From: Polaribacter sp.
GTDB lineage: Bacteria; Bacteroidota; Bacteroidia; Flavobacteriales; Flavobacteriaceae
NCBI GenBank assembly: GCA_003537695.1
Contig: DPRC01000066.1
Coordinates: 1 to 7,142, forward strand
Reading direction: 5' to 3'
DNA: 7,142 nucleotides
Shown: in pieces, positions 1 to 6,098 of the stretch
Position numbering within the stretch: the first letter of the stretch is position 1
Layout: each line of letters starts with the position of its first letter
The notes under the pieces: generated by a model
What the model saw: the letters and a program-made list of their open reading frames with translations, nothing else
Database searches by the model: none
What the model was told of the DNA's origin: nothing
Made by a program: the position numbers and the translations under genes

Positions 1-749
1 ATACCATTTCTAGATCTTGGATGTCCTCCAGAAGCACGTCCTTCACCACCACCCATTGGGTGATCTACAGGATTCATTCTAACGGCATTCACTCTTGGTC
101 TTCTACCCAACCATCTAGATCTACCAGCTTTACCAGAAACTAGTAATTGGTGATCTGAATTCGATACAACTCCAATCGTAGCTAAACAAGTTAACAAGAT
201 ATATCTTGTCTCTCCCGAAGGCAACTTCACAGTAGCATACTTCCCTTCTCTTGCCATTAATTGTGCAAAAGAACCTGCCGAACGCGCCATAACAGCACCT
301 TGACCTGGACGTAACTCTATACATGAAATTGTAGTTCCCAAAGGAATTTCATTTAGAAACATTGCATTCCCTACTTCCGGAGCGATGTTACTACCTGAAA
401 CGATTACTTGACCTACTTTTAAACCGTTTTGTGCAATCACATAACGCTTTTCACCATCAGCATAACTTAATAGCGCAATAAATGCGGTACGATTAGGATC
501 GTATTCTATTGTTTTTACTGTTGCGGGAATACCTTGCTTATCTCTTTTAAAATCGATAATACGATATTTTTGTTTATGACCTCCACCGATGTTACGTGTT
601 GTCATTCTACCCTGATTGTTTCGACCTCCAGATCGTTTTTTCGGAGCAAGTAAACTTTTCTCCGGCTTATCAGTTGTAATGGTGTCGAACCCATTTACAA
701 CTCTAAAACGCTGACCTGGTGTTATTGGCTTTAATTTTCTAACTGACAT
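1..749 (-). CDS. rplB: 50S ribosomal protein L2 (uL2), C-terminus cut off by the window edge
   Basis: L2 is a primary 23S rRNA-binding protein of the large subunit, needed for subunit association and the peptidyl transferase centre. The frame opens at an ATG at 749, encoding [14 protein letters not shown], and stays open to the left edge. That gives 249 complete codons of the roughly 274 usual in the family; about 25 C-terminal residues are missing. Family landmarks are SGGRNNQGR (about 40-48), the GGGHKQKYR block (about 55-63) and [13 protein letters not shown] near 226-238. The functionally important histidine of the DHP motif is present at residue 230, aligning with E. coli His229 in mature numbering. 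The second histidine of E. coli DHPH is Met here, which I recall as normal for Bacteroidota. It follows rplW after a 12-nt gap, in the canonical S10-operon order. No Shine-Dalgarno sequence precedes the start, which sits behind an A-rich stretch. Confidence 0.98.
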   Translation of the reverse strand, partial: MSVRKLKPITPGQRFRVVNGFDTITTDKPEKSLLAPKKRSGGRNNQGRMTTRNIGGGHKQKYRIIDFKRDKQGIPATVKTIEYDPNRTAFIALLSYADGEKRYVIAQNGLKVGQVIVSGSNIAPEVGNAMFLNEIPLGTTISCIELRPGQGAVMARSAGSFAQLMAREGKYATVKLPSGETRYILLTCLATIGVVSNSDHQLLVSGKAGRSRWLGRRPRVNAVRMNPVDHPMGGGEGRASGGHPRSRNG

Positions 750-761
750 GTTTGTCTTTTC

Positions 762-1052
762 TTAAAGATTGTTATAAAAATCAATACTTTCTCCCTCTGC
801 TAATTGTATGATCGCTTTTTTGTAACCACTCTTGATACCCGTTACCAAACCTTTTTTAGTAAACTTGGTGTTTCTTTTGATTGGATAGTTTAAAGTTTTC
901 ACACTTAAAATAGAAACTCCGTATGCTGCCTCAACAGCACCCTTGATTTCTAATTTATTAGCTTTCTTAGCTACTACAAATGCATAACGATTATGTAATT
1001 CACTATCGTTTGTAGCTTTTTCCGTAATAATAGGTTTTATTAAAATACTCAT
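762..1052 (-). CDS. rplW: 50S ribosomal protein L23 (uL23)
   Basis: L23 binds 23S rRNA at the polypeptide exit tunnel and is the docking site for trigger factor and SRP. The 96-residue product is full length for the bacterial family (about 95-100). It shows the N-terminal IKPIITEKAT motif (about 5-14), the core NRYAFVVAKKANKLEIKGAV (about 21-40) and the basic central loop KRNTKFTKKG. The C-terminal strand is GYKKAIIQL. It lies 9 nt downstream of rplD and 12 nt upstream of rplB. It is the only gene here with something resembling a Shine-Dalgarno: an AGGGA at 1059-1063, 6 nt before the ATG and overlapping the rplD TAG stop. This match may be chance. Start choice is secure because the product begins at the usual family position. 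Confidence 0.98.
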   Translation of the reverse strand: MSILIKPIITEKATNDSELHNRYAFVVAKKANKLEIKGAVEAAYGVSILSVKTLNYPIKRNTKFTKKGLVTGIKSGYKKAIIQLAEGESIDFYNNL

Positions 1053-1061
1053 TTTGATTCC

Positions 1062-1691
1062 CTATTTGCTTAAATTTGTGTTTATATCTTCTAAAGAACC
1101 CTCAGTGATTACTAACTTATTAGTGTTTAACACACCATAAGTATACAATTCTGAAGCTTTGATTACTTTAGATTTTTTCAAGTTACGCGATGATAAATAC
1201 ACATTTGCATTCTCATTACCTAACACGAACAAAGACTTTTTAGTATCTAACTCTAACGCTTTTAAAACGTCTAAGAAATTTTTAGTTTTTGGAGTTTCAA
1301 AACTGAAATCTTCAATTACTATTACATTTTTGTCATTTGCTTGAATACTCAAAGCAGACTTTCGTGCTAAACGCTTTAAGTTCTTATTCAATTTAAAAGA
1401 ATAATCTCTTGGTCTTGGTCCGAACATACGTCCTCCACCTCTAAAAACACCAGACTTGATAGAACCTGCTCTTGCAGTACCAGTTCCTTTTTGTTTTTTT
1501 ATCTTTCTAGTAGAACCACTAATTTCAGCTCTTTCTTTAGACTTGTGCGTTCCTTGACGTTGATTTGCCAAGTATTGCTTTACGTCTAAATAAATAGCGT
1601 GATCATTAGGCTCGATACCGAATACATCCTTAGAAAGCTCAACCTTTCTACCTGTATCTTTTCCTGTAATATCTAAAACTGCTACTTTCAT
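1062..1691 (-). CDS. rplD: 50S ribosomal protein L4 (uL4)
   Basis: L4 is an early-assembly 23S rRNA-binding protein whose long loop lines the exit tunnel. In E. coli it also represses the S10 operon by binding that operon's leader RNA. The 209-residue product is of usual length. The globular N-terminus is followed by the extended basic loop at about 45-105, with [28 protein letters not shown] and the [15 protein letters not shown] block. The Rossmann-like C-terminal domain follows. The start ATG overlaps the rplC stop by one base (TAATG), so translation is probably coupled to L3. No Shine-Dalgarno is visible. Its position as second gene behind a structured leader (2309-2535) makes it a candidate autoregulator of that unit. 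That is inference; nothing in the protein alone proves it. Confidence 0.98.
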   Translation of the reverse strand: MKVAVLDITGKDTGRKVELSKDVFGIEPNDHAIYLDVKQYLANQRQGTHKSKERAEISGSTRKIKKQKGTGTARAGSIKSGVFRGGGRMFGPRPRDYSFKLNKNLKRLARKSALSIQANDKNVIVIEDFSFETPKTKNFLDVLKALELDTKKSLFVLGNENANVYLSSRNLKKSKVIKASELYTYGVLNTNKLVITEGSLEDINTNLSK

Positions 1692-2308
1692 TATTTCTGA
1701 ATAGTTACAAAAGCATTTTTGTGTCCAGGAACTGCTCCTTTAACAACCAGTAAGTTCTTTTCAGCAACCACCTTCAATACTCTTAAGTTTTGTACTTTCA
1801 CTTTATCTCCACCCATTCTACCTGCCATGCGCATTCCTTTGAATACTCTTGCAGGATATGATGCAGCACCAATTGATCCCGGAGCTCTTAAACGGTTATG
1901 CTGTCCGTGCGTTGCTTGACCAACACCGGCAAATCCATGACGCTTTACAACCCCTTGGAAACCTTTACCTTTAGAAACACCTGATACATCTACAAATTCA
2001 CCTTCTTCAAAGTGAGCTACAGATATAGAATCTCCTAATTTATACTCTTCATCAAATCCTTGGAATTCAACAACTTTTTTCTTAGCACTTGAGCCAGCCT
2101 TTTTAAAGTGACCATCTAACGCTTTGTTAGAACTCTTTGCTGATTTGTCATCGAAACCAAGCTGCAACGCACTATAGCCGTCCACCTCTTCGGTTCTGAC
2201 CTGAGTGACAACGCAAGGACCTGCTTCGATAACTGTACAAGGAATGTTCTTCCCGTTTTCGTCGAATAAGCTGGTCATTCCAATCTTTCTTCCTATTAAC
2301 CCAGACAT
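1691..2308 (-). CDS. rplC: 50S ribosomal protein L3 (uL3)
   Basis: L3 initiates 50S assembly and sends a loop toward the peptidyl transferase centre. The 205-residue product has the family N-terminus [12 protein letters not shown], the [16 protein letters not shown] block at about 111-126, and the central-loop motif [18 protein letters not shown] at about 141-158. E. coli L3 has Gln at 148 and 150, the second methylated by PrmB; this protein has Ala148 and Ser150. It is the first gene after the 288-nt rpsJ-rplC gap and appears to be served by its own promoter (2541-2571) and a long structured leader. Its TAA stop overlaps the rplD start by one base. The start context AACTAAATG has no Shine-Dalgarno. 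The start is fixed by conservation of the N-terminus. Confidence 0.98.
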   Translation of the reverse strand: MSGLIGRKIGMTSLFDENGKNIPCTVIEAGPCVVTQVRTEEVDGYSALQLGFDDKSAKSSNKALDGHFKKAGSSAKKKVVEFQGFDEEYKLGDSISVAHFEEGEFVDVSGVSKGKGFQGVVKRHGFAGVGQATHGQHNRLRAPGSIGAASYPARVFKGMRMAGRMGGDKVKVQNLRVLKVVAEKNLLVVKGAVPGHKNAFVTIQK

Positions 2309-2322
2309 TTAGTTAAAATTTT

Positions 2323-2350
2323 AGACGATAGAGCTTTCTCCAGCGCGTCT
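2323..2350 (-). other. Hairpin immediately upstream of the rplC start
   Basis: In the minus-strand RNA, AGACG pairs with CGUCU (5 bp). An asymmetric internal loop of CGC opposite U follows. Inside it UGGAG pairs with CUCUA (5 bp, one G-U) around an AAAG tetraloop. The structure ends about 14 nt before the rplC ATG, so it could affect ribosome access or be a protein-binding site. Complementarity is seen directly; function is inferred. Confidence 0.45.
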
Positions 2351-2389
2351 TTATTAATAATTGTGTATTTGAAACAACAGTTTCTTTAA

Positions 2390-2416
2390 CTTCCTTTGAG
2401 TTCGGCTCAAAAAAAA
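2390..2416 (-). other. Second leader hairpin sharing the U8 tract
   Basis: In the minus-strand RNA, UUUGAG pairs with CUCAAA around the 5-nt loop CCGAA. The stem can extend to about 11 pairs by matching the rest of the U8 tract with AAGGAAG, using G-U wobbles. The same U residues are the 3' tail of the attenuator-like hairpin at 2409-2439. The two structures overlap there and may compete. Confidence 0.4.
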
Positions 2417-2439
2417 CAGCGTAAACAAAGTCAACGCTG
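2409..2439 (-). terminator. Attenuator-like intrinsic terminator inside the rplC leader
   Basis: On the minus strand CAGCGT (2439-2434) pairs with ACGCTG (2422-2417) across an 11-nt loop, followed directly by eight T residues (2416-2409). This is the form of a rho-independent terminator, with a short but GC-containing 6-bp stem. A-rich sequence just upstream can extend the stem against the U-tract after one mismatch. It lies about 100 nt before the rplC start and would end transcription before the gene, so it reads as a regulated attenuator rather than a simple operon end. Confidence 0.5.
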
Positions 2440-2540
2440 ATTTTGTTTTTTCCGTTTTTCTTTCGCGAAACGCTCCAGACATGTTGCTATTATTGAATTT
2501 TACATCAAAAAACAGCTTCACCCTACTCTAATTCGGGTTG

Positions 2541-2571
2541 CAAAAGTATTAAAAACTTTCGGTTTAACAAA
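2541..2571 (-). promoter_or_regulatory. Bacteroidota-type promoter for rplC-rplD-rplW-rplB
   Basis: Minus-strand TTTG (2571-2568), a spacer of exactly 19 nt, then TACTTTTG (2548-2541) match the Bacteroidota sigma-ABfr consensus TTTG-N19-TAnnTTTG at every fixed position. The -33 box lies in the loop of the rpsJ terminator and the -7 box begins just after its U-tract. The expected start of transcription is near 2535. The spacing and match equal those of the rpsL promoter at 5980-6010. Confidence 0.75.
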
Positions 2572-2586
2572 ATTAAACCGAAAGTT
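2549..2586 (-). terminator. Intrinsic terminator downstream of rpsJ
   Basis: A perfect 14-bp inverted repeat (AACTTTCGGTTTAA at 2554-2567 and its complement at 2573-2586) encloses a 5-nt loop. On the minus strand the stem ends in TT followed by TTT and then AATA, giving a five-U run. It starts 10 nt past the rpsJ stop codon. It should end the rpsL-rpsG-fusA-rpsJ transcript at least partly. The stem is rather AU-rich, so readthrough is possible. Confidence 0.75.
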
Positions 2587-2596
2587 AATAAACTAC

Positions 2597-2902
2597 TTAA
2601 ACTTTGATCTCAACTTCAACTCCACTAGGCAATTCAAGTTTCATTAAAGCATCAATAGTTTTCGAAGAAGAACTATAAATGTCTAACAATCTTTTATACG
2701 AAGCTAATTGAAATTGCTCTCTAGACTTTTTGTTTACGTGCGGTGAACGCAGTACGGTAAAAATCTTTTTATGTGTTGGTAATGGTATTGGTCCGTTTAC
2801 AACAGCACCAGTACTTTTTACCGTCTTTACAATTTTTTCAGCAGACTTATCTACCAAGTTGTAATCGTAAGACTTTAATTTTATTCTAATTTTTTGACTC
2901 AT
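2597..2902 (-). CDS. rpsJ: 30S ribosomal protein S10 (uS10)
   Basis: S10 is a 30S head protein that in many bacteria also pairs with NusB in transcription antitermination. The 101-residue product is standard length and begins [21 protein letters not shown]. It carries the conserved loop [28 protein letters not shown] (about 38-65), where the His-Val-Asn-Lys-Lys-Ser-Arg-Glu-Gln core is characteristic. The C-terminus ends [11 protein letters not shown]. It lies 19 nt after fusA, with no tuf gene between, and is the last gene before the terminator at 2549-2586. It therefore appears to be co-transcribed with the str genes rather than with the rest of the S10 cluster. No Shine-Dalgarno precedes the ATG; the upstream bases are AT-only. 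Confidence 0.98.
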   Translation of the reverse strand: MSQKIRIKLKSYDYNLVDKSAEKIVKTVKSTGAVVNGPIPLPTHKKIFTVLRSPHVNKKSREQFQLASYKRLLDIYSSSSKTIDALMKLELPSGVEVEIKV

Positions 2903-2921
2903 CTTTTAATTATTAAGTAGA

Positions 2922-5039
2922 TTAACCTTTAGATTTTGCGATTACTTCTTCAGATACATTCGAAGGAGTTTCAACATAATGTGAAAATTCCATAGTAGAA
3001 GTTGCTCTACCTGAAGACATTGTTCTTAACGCTGTAACATAACCAAACATTTCTGATAATGGCACTAACGCTTTCACAACTTTAGATCCAGCACGATCAC
3101 TCATGTCATTTACTTGACCTCTTCTTCTGTTCAAATCTCCTACAATATCTCCCATGTTCTCCTCTGGAGTTAACACTTCTAATTTCATCAACGGCTCCAT
3201 GATTTTTGCTTTTGCAGATTTTGCAGCAGCTTTATATCCCATTTTTGCAGCCAACTCAAAAGACAAGGCATCAGAATCCACTGCGTGGAAAGATCCGTCT
3301 TTTAAAGTAACCTTCATTGAATCCATTTCGTATCCTGCTAAAGGACCGTTTCGCATTGCTTCTTTAAATCCTTTTTCTACAGAAGGAACAAATTCTCTAG
3401 GCACATTTCCACCTTTAATAACTGAGGCAAATTGTAACCCTTGAACACCTTCATCAGCTGGACCAATTGTAAAAACAATATCCGCAAACTTACCACGACC
3501 ACCAGATTGTTTCTTATAGATTTCTCTGTGCTGCGCTTCTGCCGTAATTGCTTCTTTGTATTCTACTTGTGGTTGTCCTTGATTTACTTCCACTTTAAAC
3601 TCACGTCTCAAACGGTCTACAATTACATCTAAATGTAATTCTCCCATTCCAGAAATAATAGTCTGTCCTGAAGCTTCATCGGAACGCACTGTAAATGTAG
3701 GATCTTCTTCTGCTAGCTTCCCTAAGCCAATCCCTAATTTATCTACATCTGCTTTCGTTTTTGGCTCCACAGCAATACCAATTACTGGGTCTGGAAAATC
3801 CATAGATTCTAAAACTATTGGAAATTTCTCCGCTGATAATGTATCTCCTGTCTTAATAGACTTGAAACCTACAGCAGCACCAATATCTCCAGCCTCGATA
3901 TAATCAATCGCATTTTGCTTGTTCGCATGCATTTGATAGATTCTAGAAATACGTTCTTTTTTACCAGAACGATTGTTCAAAACATAAGAACCTGCATCTA
4001 AACGTCCAGAGTATGCTCTAAAAAATGCCAAACGTCCTACAAAAGGATCTGTAGCAATTTTAAAGGCTAAAGCCGCAAAAGGCTCCTTTACATCTGGCTT
4101 ACGCAATTCTTTTTCATCGGTATCTGGATTTACACCCACAATACCTTCCTTATCCATAGGAGAAGGTAAATAACGACATACAGCATCTAAAAGAAACTGA
4201 ACCCCTTTATTTTTAAAAGCAGAACCACAAATCATAGGAATGATAGACATGTCCATAACAGCAGCTCTCAATGCAGCGTGCACCTCTTCTTCAGTTATAG
4301 AGTCTTCATCCTCCATATATTTTTCTAACAAATCTTCATCATAAGCAGCAACTTCTTCAATAAGTTTACCACGTAGAATTTTTGCTTCTTCTTTCAAATC
4401 TTCAGGAATTTCTACTACATCAAATGTAGCTCCCATTCCTTCTTCATGCCATATAATAGCTCTATTTTTAACTAGATCTACAATACCCTTAAAGTTCTCT
4501 TCATCACCAATGTTTAAAACAATTGGCACTGCATTCGAACCTAACATTTCTTTCACTTGCTTACAAACCATCATAAAATCAGATCCTTGACGGTCCATTT
4601 TATTGACAAAACCAATTCTTGGCACTTTGTAATTATCAGCAAGTCTCCAGTTGGTCTCTGATTGCGGCTCAACACCGTCAACAGCAGAAAACAAAAATAC
4701 CAAACCATCCAATACACGTAAAGATCTATTTACCTCTACAGTAAAATCTACGTGACCTGGGGTGTCGATAATATTAAAATGATAATCTTTCGTATCTGGA
4801 AGAATCTCTGCATTTTCCTTTGGAAATTGCCAAGTACAAGTAGTTGCAGCCGAAGTAATGGTAATACCTCTTTCCTGCTCTTGCTCCATCCAGTCCATTG
4901 TAGCTGCACCATCATGTACTTCTCCAATTTTGTGAGAAACACCTGTATAGTACAATACACGTTCTGTAGTTGTGGTTTTACCCGCATCAATATGCGCTGC
5001 AATTCCAATATTTCTTGTGAATCTTAAATCTCTAGCCAT
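2922..5039 (-). CDS. fusA: Translation elongation factor G (EF-G)
   Basis: EF-G is the cytosolic GTPase that drives tRNA-mRNA translocation and, with RRF, ribosome recycling. The 705-residue product is full length. GTPase motifs are in order: P-loop AHIDAGKT (15-22), switch I RGITI (57-61), DTPGH (92-96), NKMD (146-149) and GSAFK (272-276). Later domains show the [12 protein letters not shown] region of domain [11 protein letters not shown] of domain [12 protein letters not shown] in domain IV and a domain V ending near EFSHY. Canonical position between rpsG and rpsJ marks this as the housekeeping EF-G rather than a paralogue. It starts 5 nt after the rpsG stop, so translation may be coupled. 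No Shine-Dalgarno is present. No truncation or odd residue was seen. Confidence 0.98.
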   Translation of the reverse strand: MARDLRFTRNIGIAAHIDAGKTTTTERVLYYTGVSHKIGEVHDGAATMDWMEQEQERGITITSAATTCTWQFPKENAEILPDTKDYHFNIIDTPGHVDFTVEVNRSLRVLDGLVFLFSAVDGVEPQSETNWRLADNYKVPRIGFVNKMDRQGSDFMMVCKQVKEMLGSNAVPIVLNIGDEENFKGIVDLVKNRAIIWHEEGMGATFDVVEIPEDLKEEAKILRGKLIEEVAAYDEDLLEKYMEDEDSITEEEVHAALRAAVMDMSIIPMICGSAFKNKGVQFLLDAVCRYLPSPMDKEGIVGVNPDTDEKELRKPDVKEPFAALAFKIATDPFVGRLAFFRAYSGRLDAGSYVLNNRSGKKERISRIYQMHANKQNAIDYIEAGDIGAAVGFKSIKTGDTLSAEKFPIVLESMDFPDPVIGIAVEPKTKADVDKLGIGLGKLAEEDPTFTVRSDEASGQTIISGMGELHLDVIVDRLRREFKVEVNQGQPQVEYKEAITAEAQHREIYKKQSGGRGKFADIVFTIGPADEGVQGLQFASVIKGGNVPREFVPSVEKGFKEAMRNGPLAGYEMDSMKVTLKDGSFHAVDSDALSFELAAKMGYKAAAKSAKAKIMEPLMKLEVLTPEENMGDIVGDLNRRRGQVNDMSDRAGSKVVKALVPLSEMFGYVTALRTMSSGRATSTMEFSHYVETPSNVSEEVIAKSKG

Positions 5040-5044
5040 TTCTA

Positions 5045-5521
5045 TTAAAATCTAAAGTGAGAGAATGCTTTATTCGCTTCTGCCATTTTGTGAGTATCTG
5101 TACGTTTTTTAACCGCAGCACCCTCTTCCTTAGCCGCAGCTAAAATTTCGGCAGCTAAACGCTGTGCCATTGTTTTTTCGTTTCTCTTACGAGTGTACAA
5201 AATCATCCATTTGATAGCCATAGAAACCTTACGGTCTGGTCTAATTTGCATTGGAATTTGAAATGTTGCTCCACCTACACGACGAGATCTTACCTCTACG
5301 TGTGGCATTACATTGGAAAGTCCATCTTTCCAAATTTCCAAAGCTGATTTTTCTTCTTCACCTTTTCTTTCTTCTACGATGTCTAATGCATCATAAAATA
5401 CTTTGAAGGCTACTGACTTTTTACCGGCCCACATTAAGTTATTCACAAAACGTGTTACTAGCTGATCATTAAATTTAGGATCCGGTAATAAGACTCTTTT
5501 TTTTGCTGCTCTTTTTCTCAT
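5045..5521 (-). CDS. rpsG: 30S ribosomal protein S7 (uS7)
   Basis: S7 nucleates assembly of the 30S head and contacts the E-site tRNA. The 158-residue product is close to the usual 155-160. It has a strongly basic N-terminus (MRKRAAKKR), the [22 protein letters not shown] helix region (about 17-38) and the signature [20 protein letters not shown] (about 71-90). A basic C-terminal helix carries [20 protein letters not shown]. It sits 26 nt after rpsL and 5 nt before fusA. In E. coli, S7 represses the operon at a rpsL-rpsG spacer of roughly 100 nt. The 26-nt AT-rich spacer here is too short for that structure, so S7 control, if any, must differ. Confidence 0.98.
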   Translation of the reverse strand: MRKRAAKKRVLLPDPKFNDQLVTRFVNNLMWAGKKSVAFKVFYDALDIVEERKGEEEKSALEIWKDGLSNVMPHVEVRSRRVGGATFQIPMQIRPDRKVSMAIKWMILYTRKRNEKTMAQRLAAEILAAAKEEGAAVKKRTDTHKMAEANKAFSHFRF

Positions 5522-5547
5522 GTCTTTACATTAAAAAAGTTACTAAT

Positions 5548-5922
5548 TTACTTTTTTGGGCGTTTTGCTCCGTACTTAGATCTACGTTGGGTTCTACCCT
5601 CTACTCCCGCAGTATCTAATGCACCACGTACTACGTGGTATTTAACTCCTGGCAAATCTTTTACCCTTCCACCTCTAACTAATACTATCGAGTGCTCTTG
5701 TAGGTTATGTCCTTCACCTGGGATGTACGCATTTATCTCATTACCATTTGTCAATCTAACTCTGGCAACTTTACGCATTGCTGAATTAGGTTTCTTTGGC
5801 GTTGTGGTATAAACACGAGTACATACTCCACGTCTTTGAGGACAAGACAACAAAGCAGCCGATTTACTCTTCTTAGTTATTTTGGTTCTTCCTTTACGAA
5901 CTAATTGTTGAATAGTAGGCAT
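5548..5922 (-). CDS. rpsL: 30S ribosomal protein S12 (uS12)
   Basis: S12 sits at the decoding centre and affects translational accuracy and streptomycin response. The 124-residue product matches the family closely: [11 protein letters not shown] at the N-terminus, [25 protein letters not shown] (about 27-51) and [20 protein letters not shown] (about 84-103). The lysines at 43 and 88 (Met = 1), whose substitution gives streptomycin resistance in other bacteria, are both wild type. Asp89, the residue methylthiolated by RimO in E. coli, is present. It is the first gene of the minus-strand cluster, about 50 nt downstream of the predicted transcription start set by the promoter at 5980-6010. The start lacks a Shine-Dalgarno; the sequence before the ATG is AT-rich. 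Confidence 0.98.
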   Translation of the reverse strand: MPTIQQLVRKGRTKITKKSKSAALLSCPQRRGVCTRVYTTTPKKPNSAMRKVARVRLTNGNEINAYIPGEGHNLQEHSIVLVRGGRVKDLPGVKYHVVRGALDTAGVEGRTQRRSKYGAKRPKK

Positions 5923-5979
5923 ACTAAATAATTACTGGTTTTAGTTTATATTAAACTTCTTCTCTTTTTTAAGAGTCCG

Positions 5980-6010
5980 CAAATGTACAAATAAATTCTA
6001 ATTATTCAAA
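5980..6010 (-). promoter_or_regulatory. Bacteroidota-type promoter for rpsL-rpsG-fusA-rpsJ
   Basis: Minus-strand TTTG (6010-6007), a 19-nt spacer and TACATTTG (5987-5980) match TTTG-N19-TAnnTTTG at every fixed position. Predicted transcription starts near 5974, leaving a leader of about 50 nt before the rpsL ATG at 5922. The leader contains small perfect inverted repeats at 5962-5975 (5-bp stem) and 5943-5957 (6-bp stem). A 6-bp match between 5923-5928 and 5940-5945 could also close over the start region. These AT-rich hairpins are weak and I give them no function. Confidence 0.75.
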
Positions 6011-6045
6011 TATCAGTACCTTATTTTTTAAAAAGCATTTTTATA

Positions 6046-6077
6046 TTTATGTATTTGCCCATTTTTAAATACATTTG
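6046..6077 (+). promoter_or_regulatory. Candidate promoter for the plus-strand Omp85-family gene
   Basis: TACATTTG at 6070-6077 is a full match to the Bacteroidota -7 box TAnnTTTG. Upstream, only an imperfect TTTA (6046-6049, spacer 20) lies where TTTG is expected. Transcription would begin around 6083, about 15 nt before the proposed TTG start. An alternative -7 match, TAATTTTG at 6094-6101, overlaps that TTG codon and has TTTG 16 nt upstream, an unfavourable spacing. If the alternative were the real promoter, the start codon would have to lie further in. Confidence 0.4.
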
Positions 6078-6098
6078 AATTTCAAAATAAACATAATT

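Larger units (their letters stand above)
2309..2535 (-). promoter_or_regulatory. Long structured 5' leader RNA upstream of rplC
   Basis: If transcription begins a few bases past the -7 box at 2541-2548, rplC has an untranslated leader of about 225 nt. Other junctions in this cluster are 26 nt or shorter. Reading along the minus strand, the leader holds an unstructured 5' part, a 10-bp palindrome TTTCGCGAAA (2461-2470), and a terminator-like hairpin with a U8 tract (2409-2439). A second hairpin (2390-2416) shares that U-tract. A two-part hairpin follows at 2323-2350, shortly before the rplC start. This layout resembles a ribosomal-protein leader with attenuation. I cannot assign it to a named RNA family. 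L3 or L4 are the natural ligand candidates by position only. Confidence 0.55.

Noticed and set aside
130..324. 64-codon minus-strand ORF within the first 330 bases
   Set aside because: It is an out-of-frame reading of rplB, whose true frame runs uninterrupted from 749 to the left edge.
1159..1919. Plus-strand ORFs opposite rplD and rplC
   Set aside because: These are antisense frames of ribosomal protein genes, with Ser/Phe-rich compositions typical of reverse-complement translation.
2354..2482. A 42-codon minus-strand ORF in the rplC leader, beginning ATGTCTGG like rplC itself
   Set aside because: It spans the attenuator hairpin and U8 tract, has no recognisable domain and a low-complexity Lys/Leu/Phe composition. 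Its codons are largely dictated by structured RNA. A leader peptide role is possible but nothing supports it beyond the open frame.
3154..3632. Plus-strand ORFs of 96 and 63 codons opposite fusA
   Set aside because: They are antisense shadows of the fully conserved EF-G reading frame with no promoter or family resemblance.
4748..5027. Two overlapping ORFs (86 codons minus, 91 codons plus) inside the 5' part of fusA
   Set aside because: Both lie over the GTPase-domain coding sequence in other frames; the EF-G frame explains the conservation.
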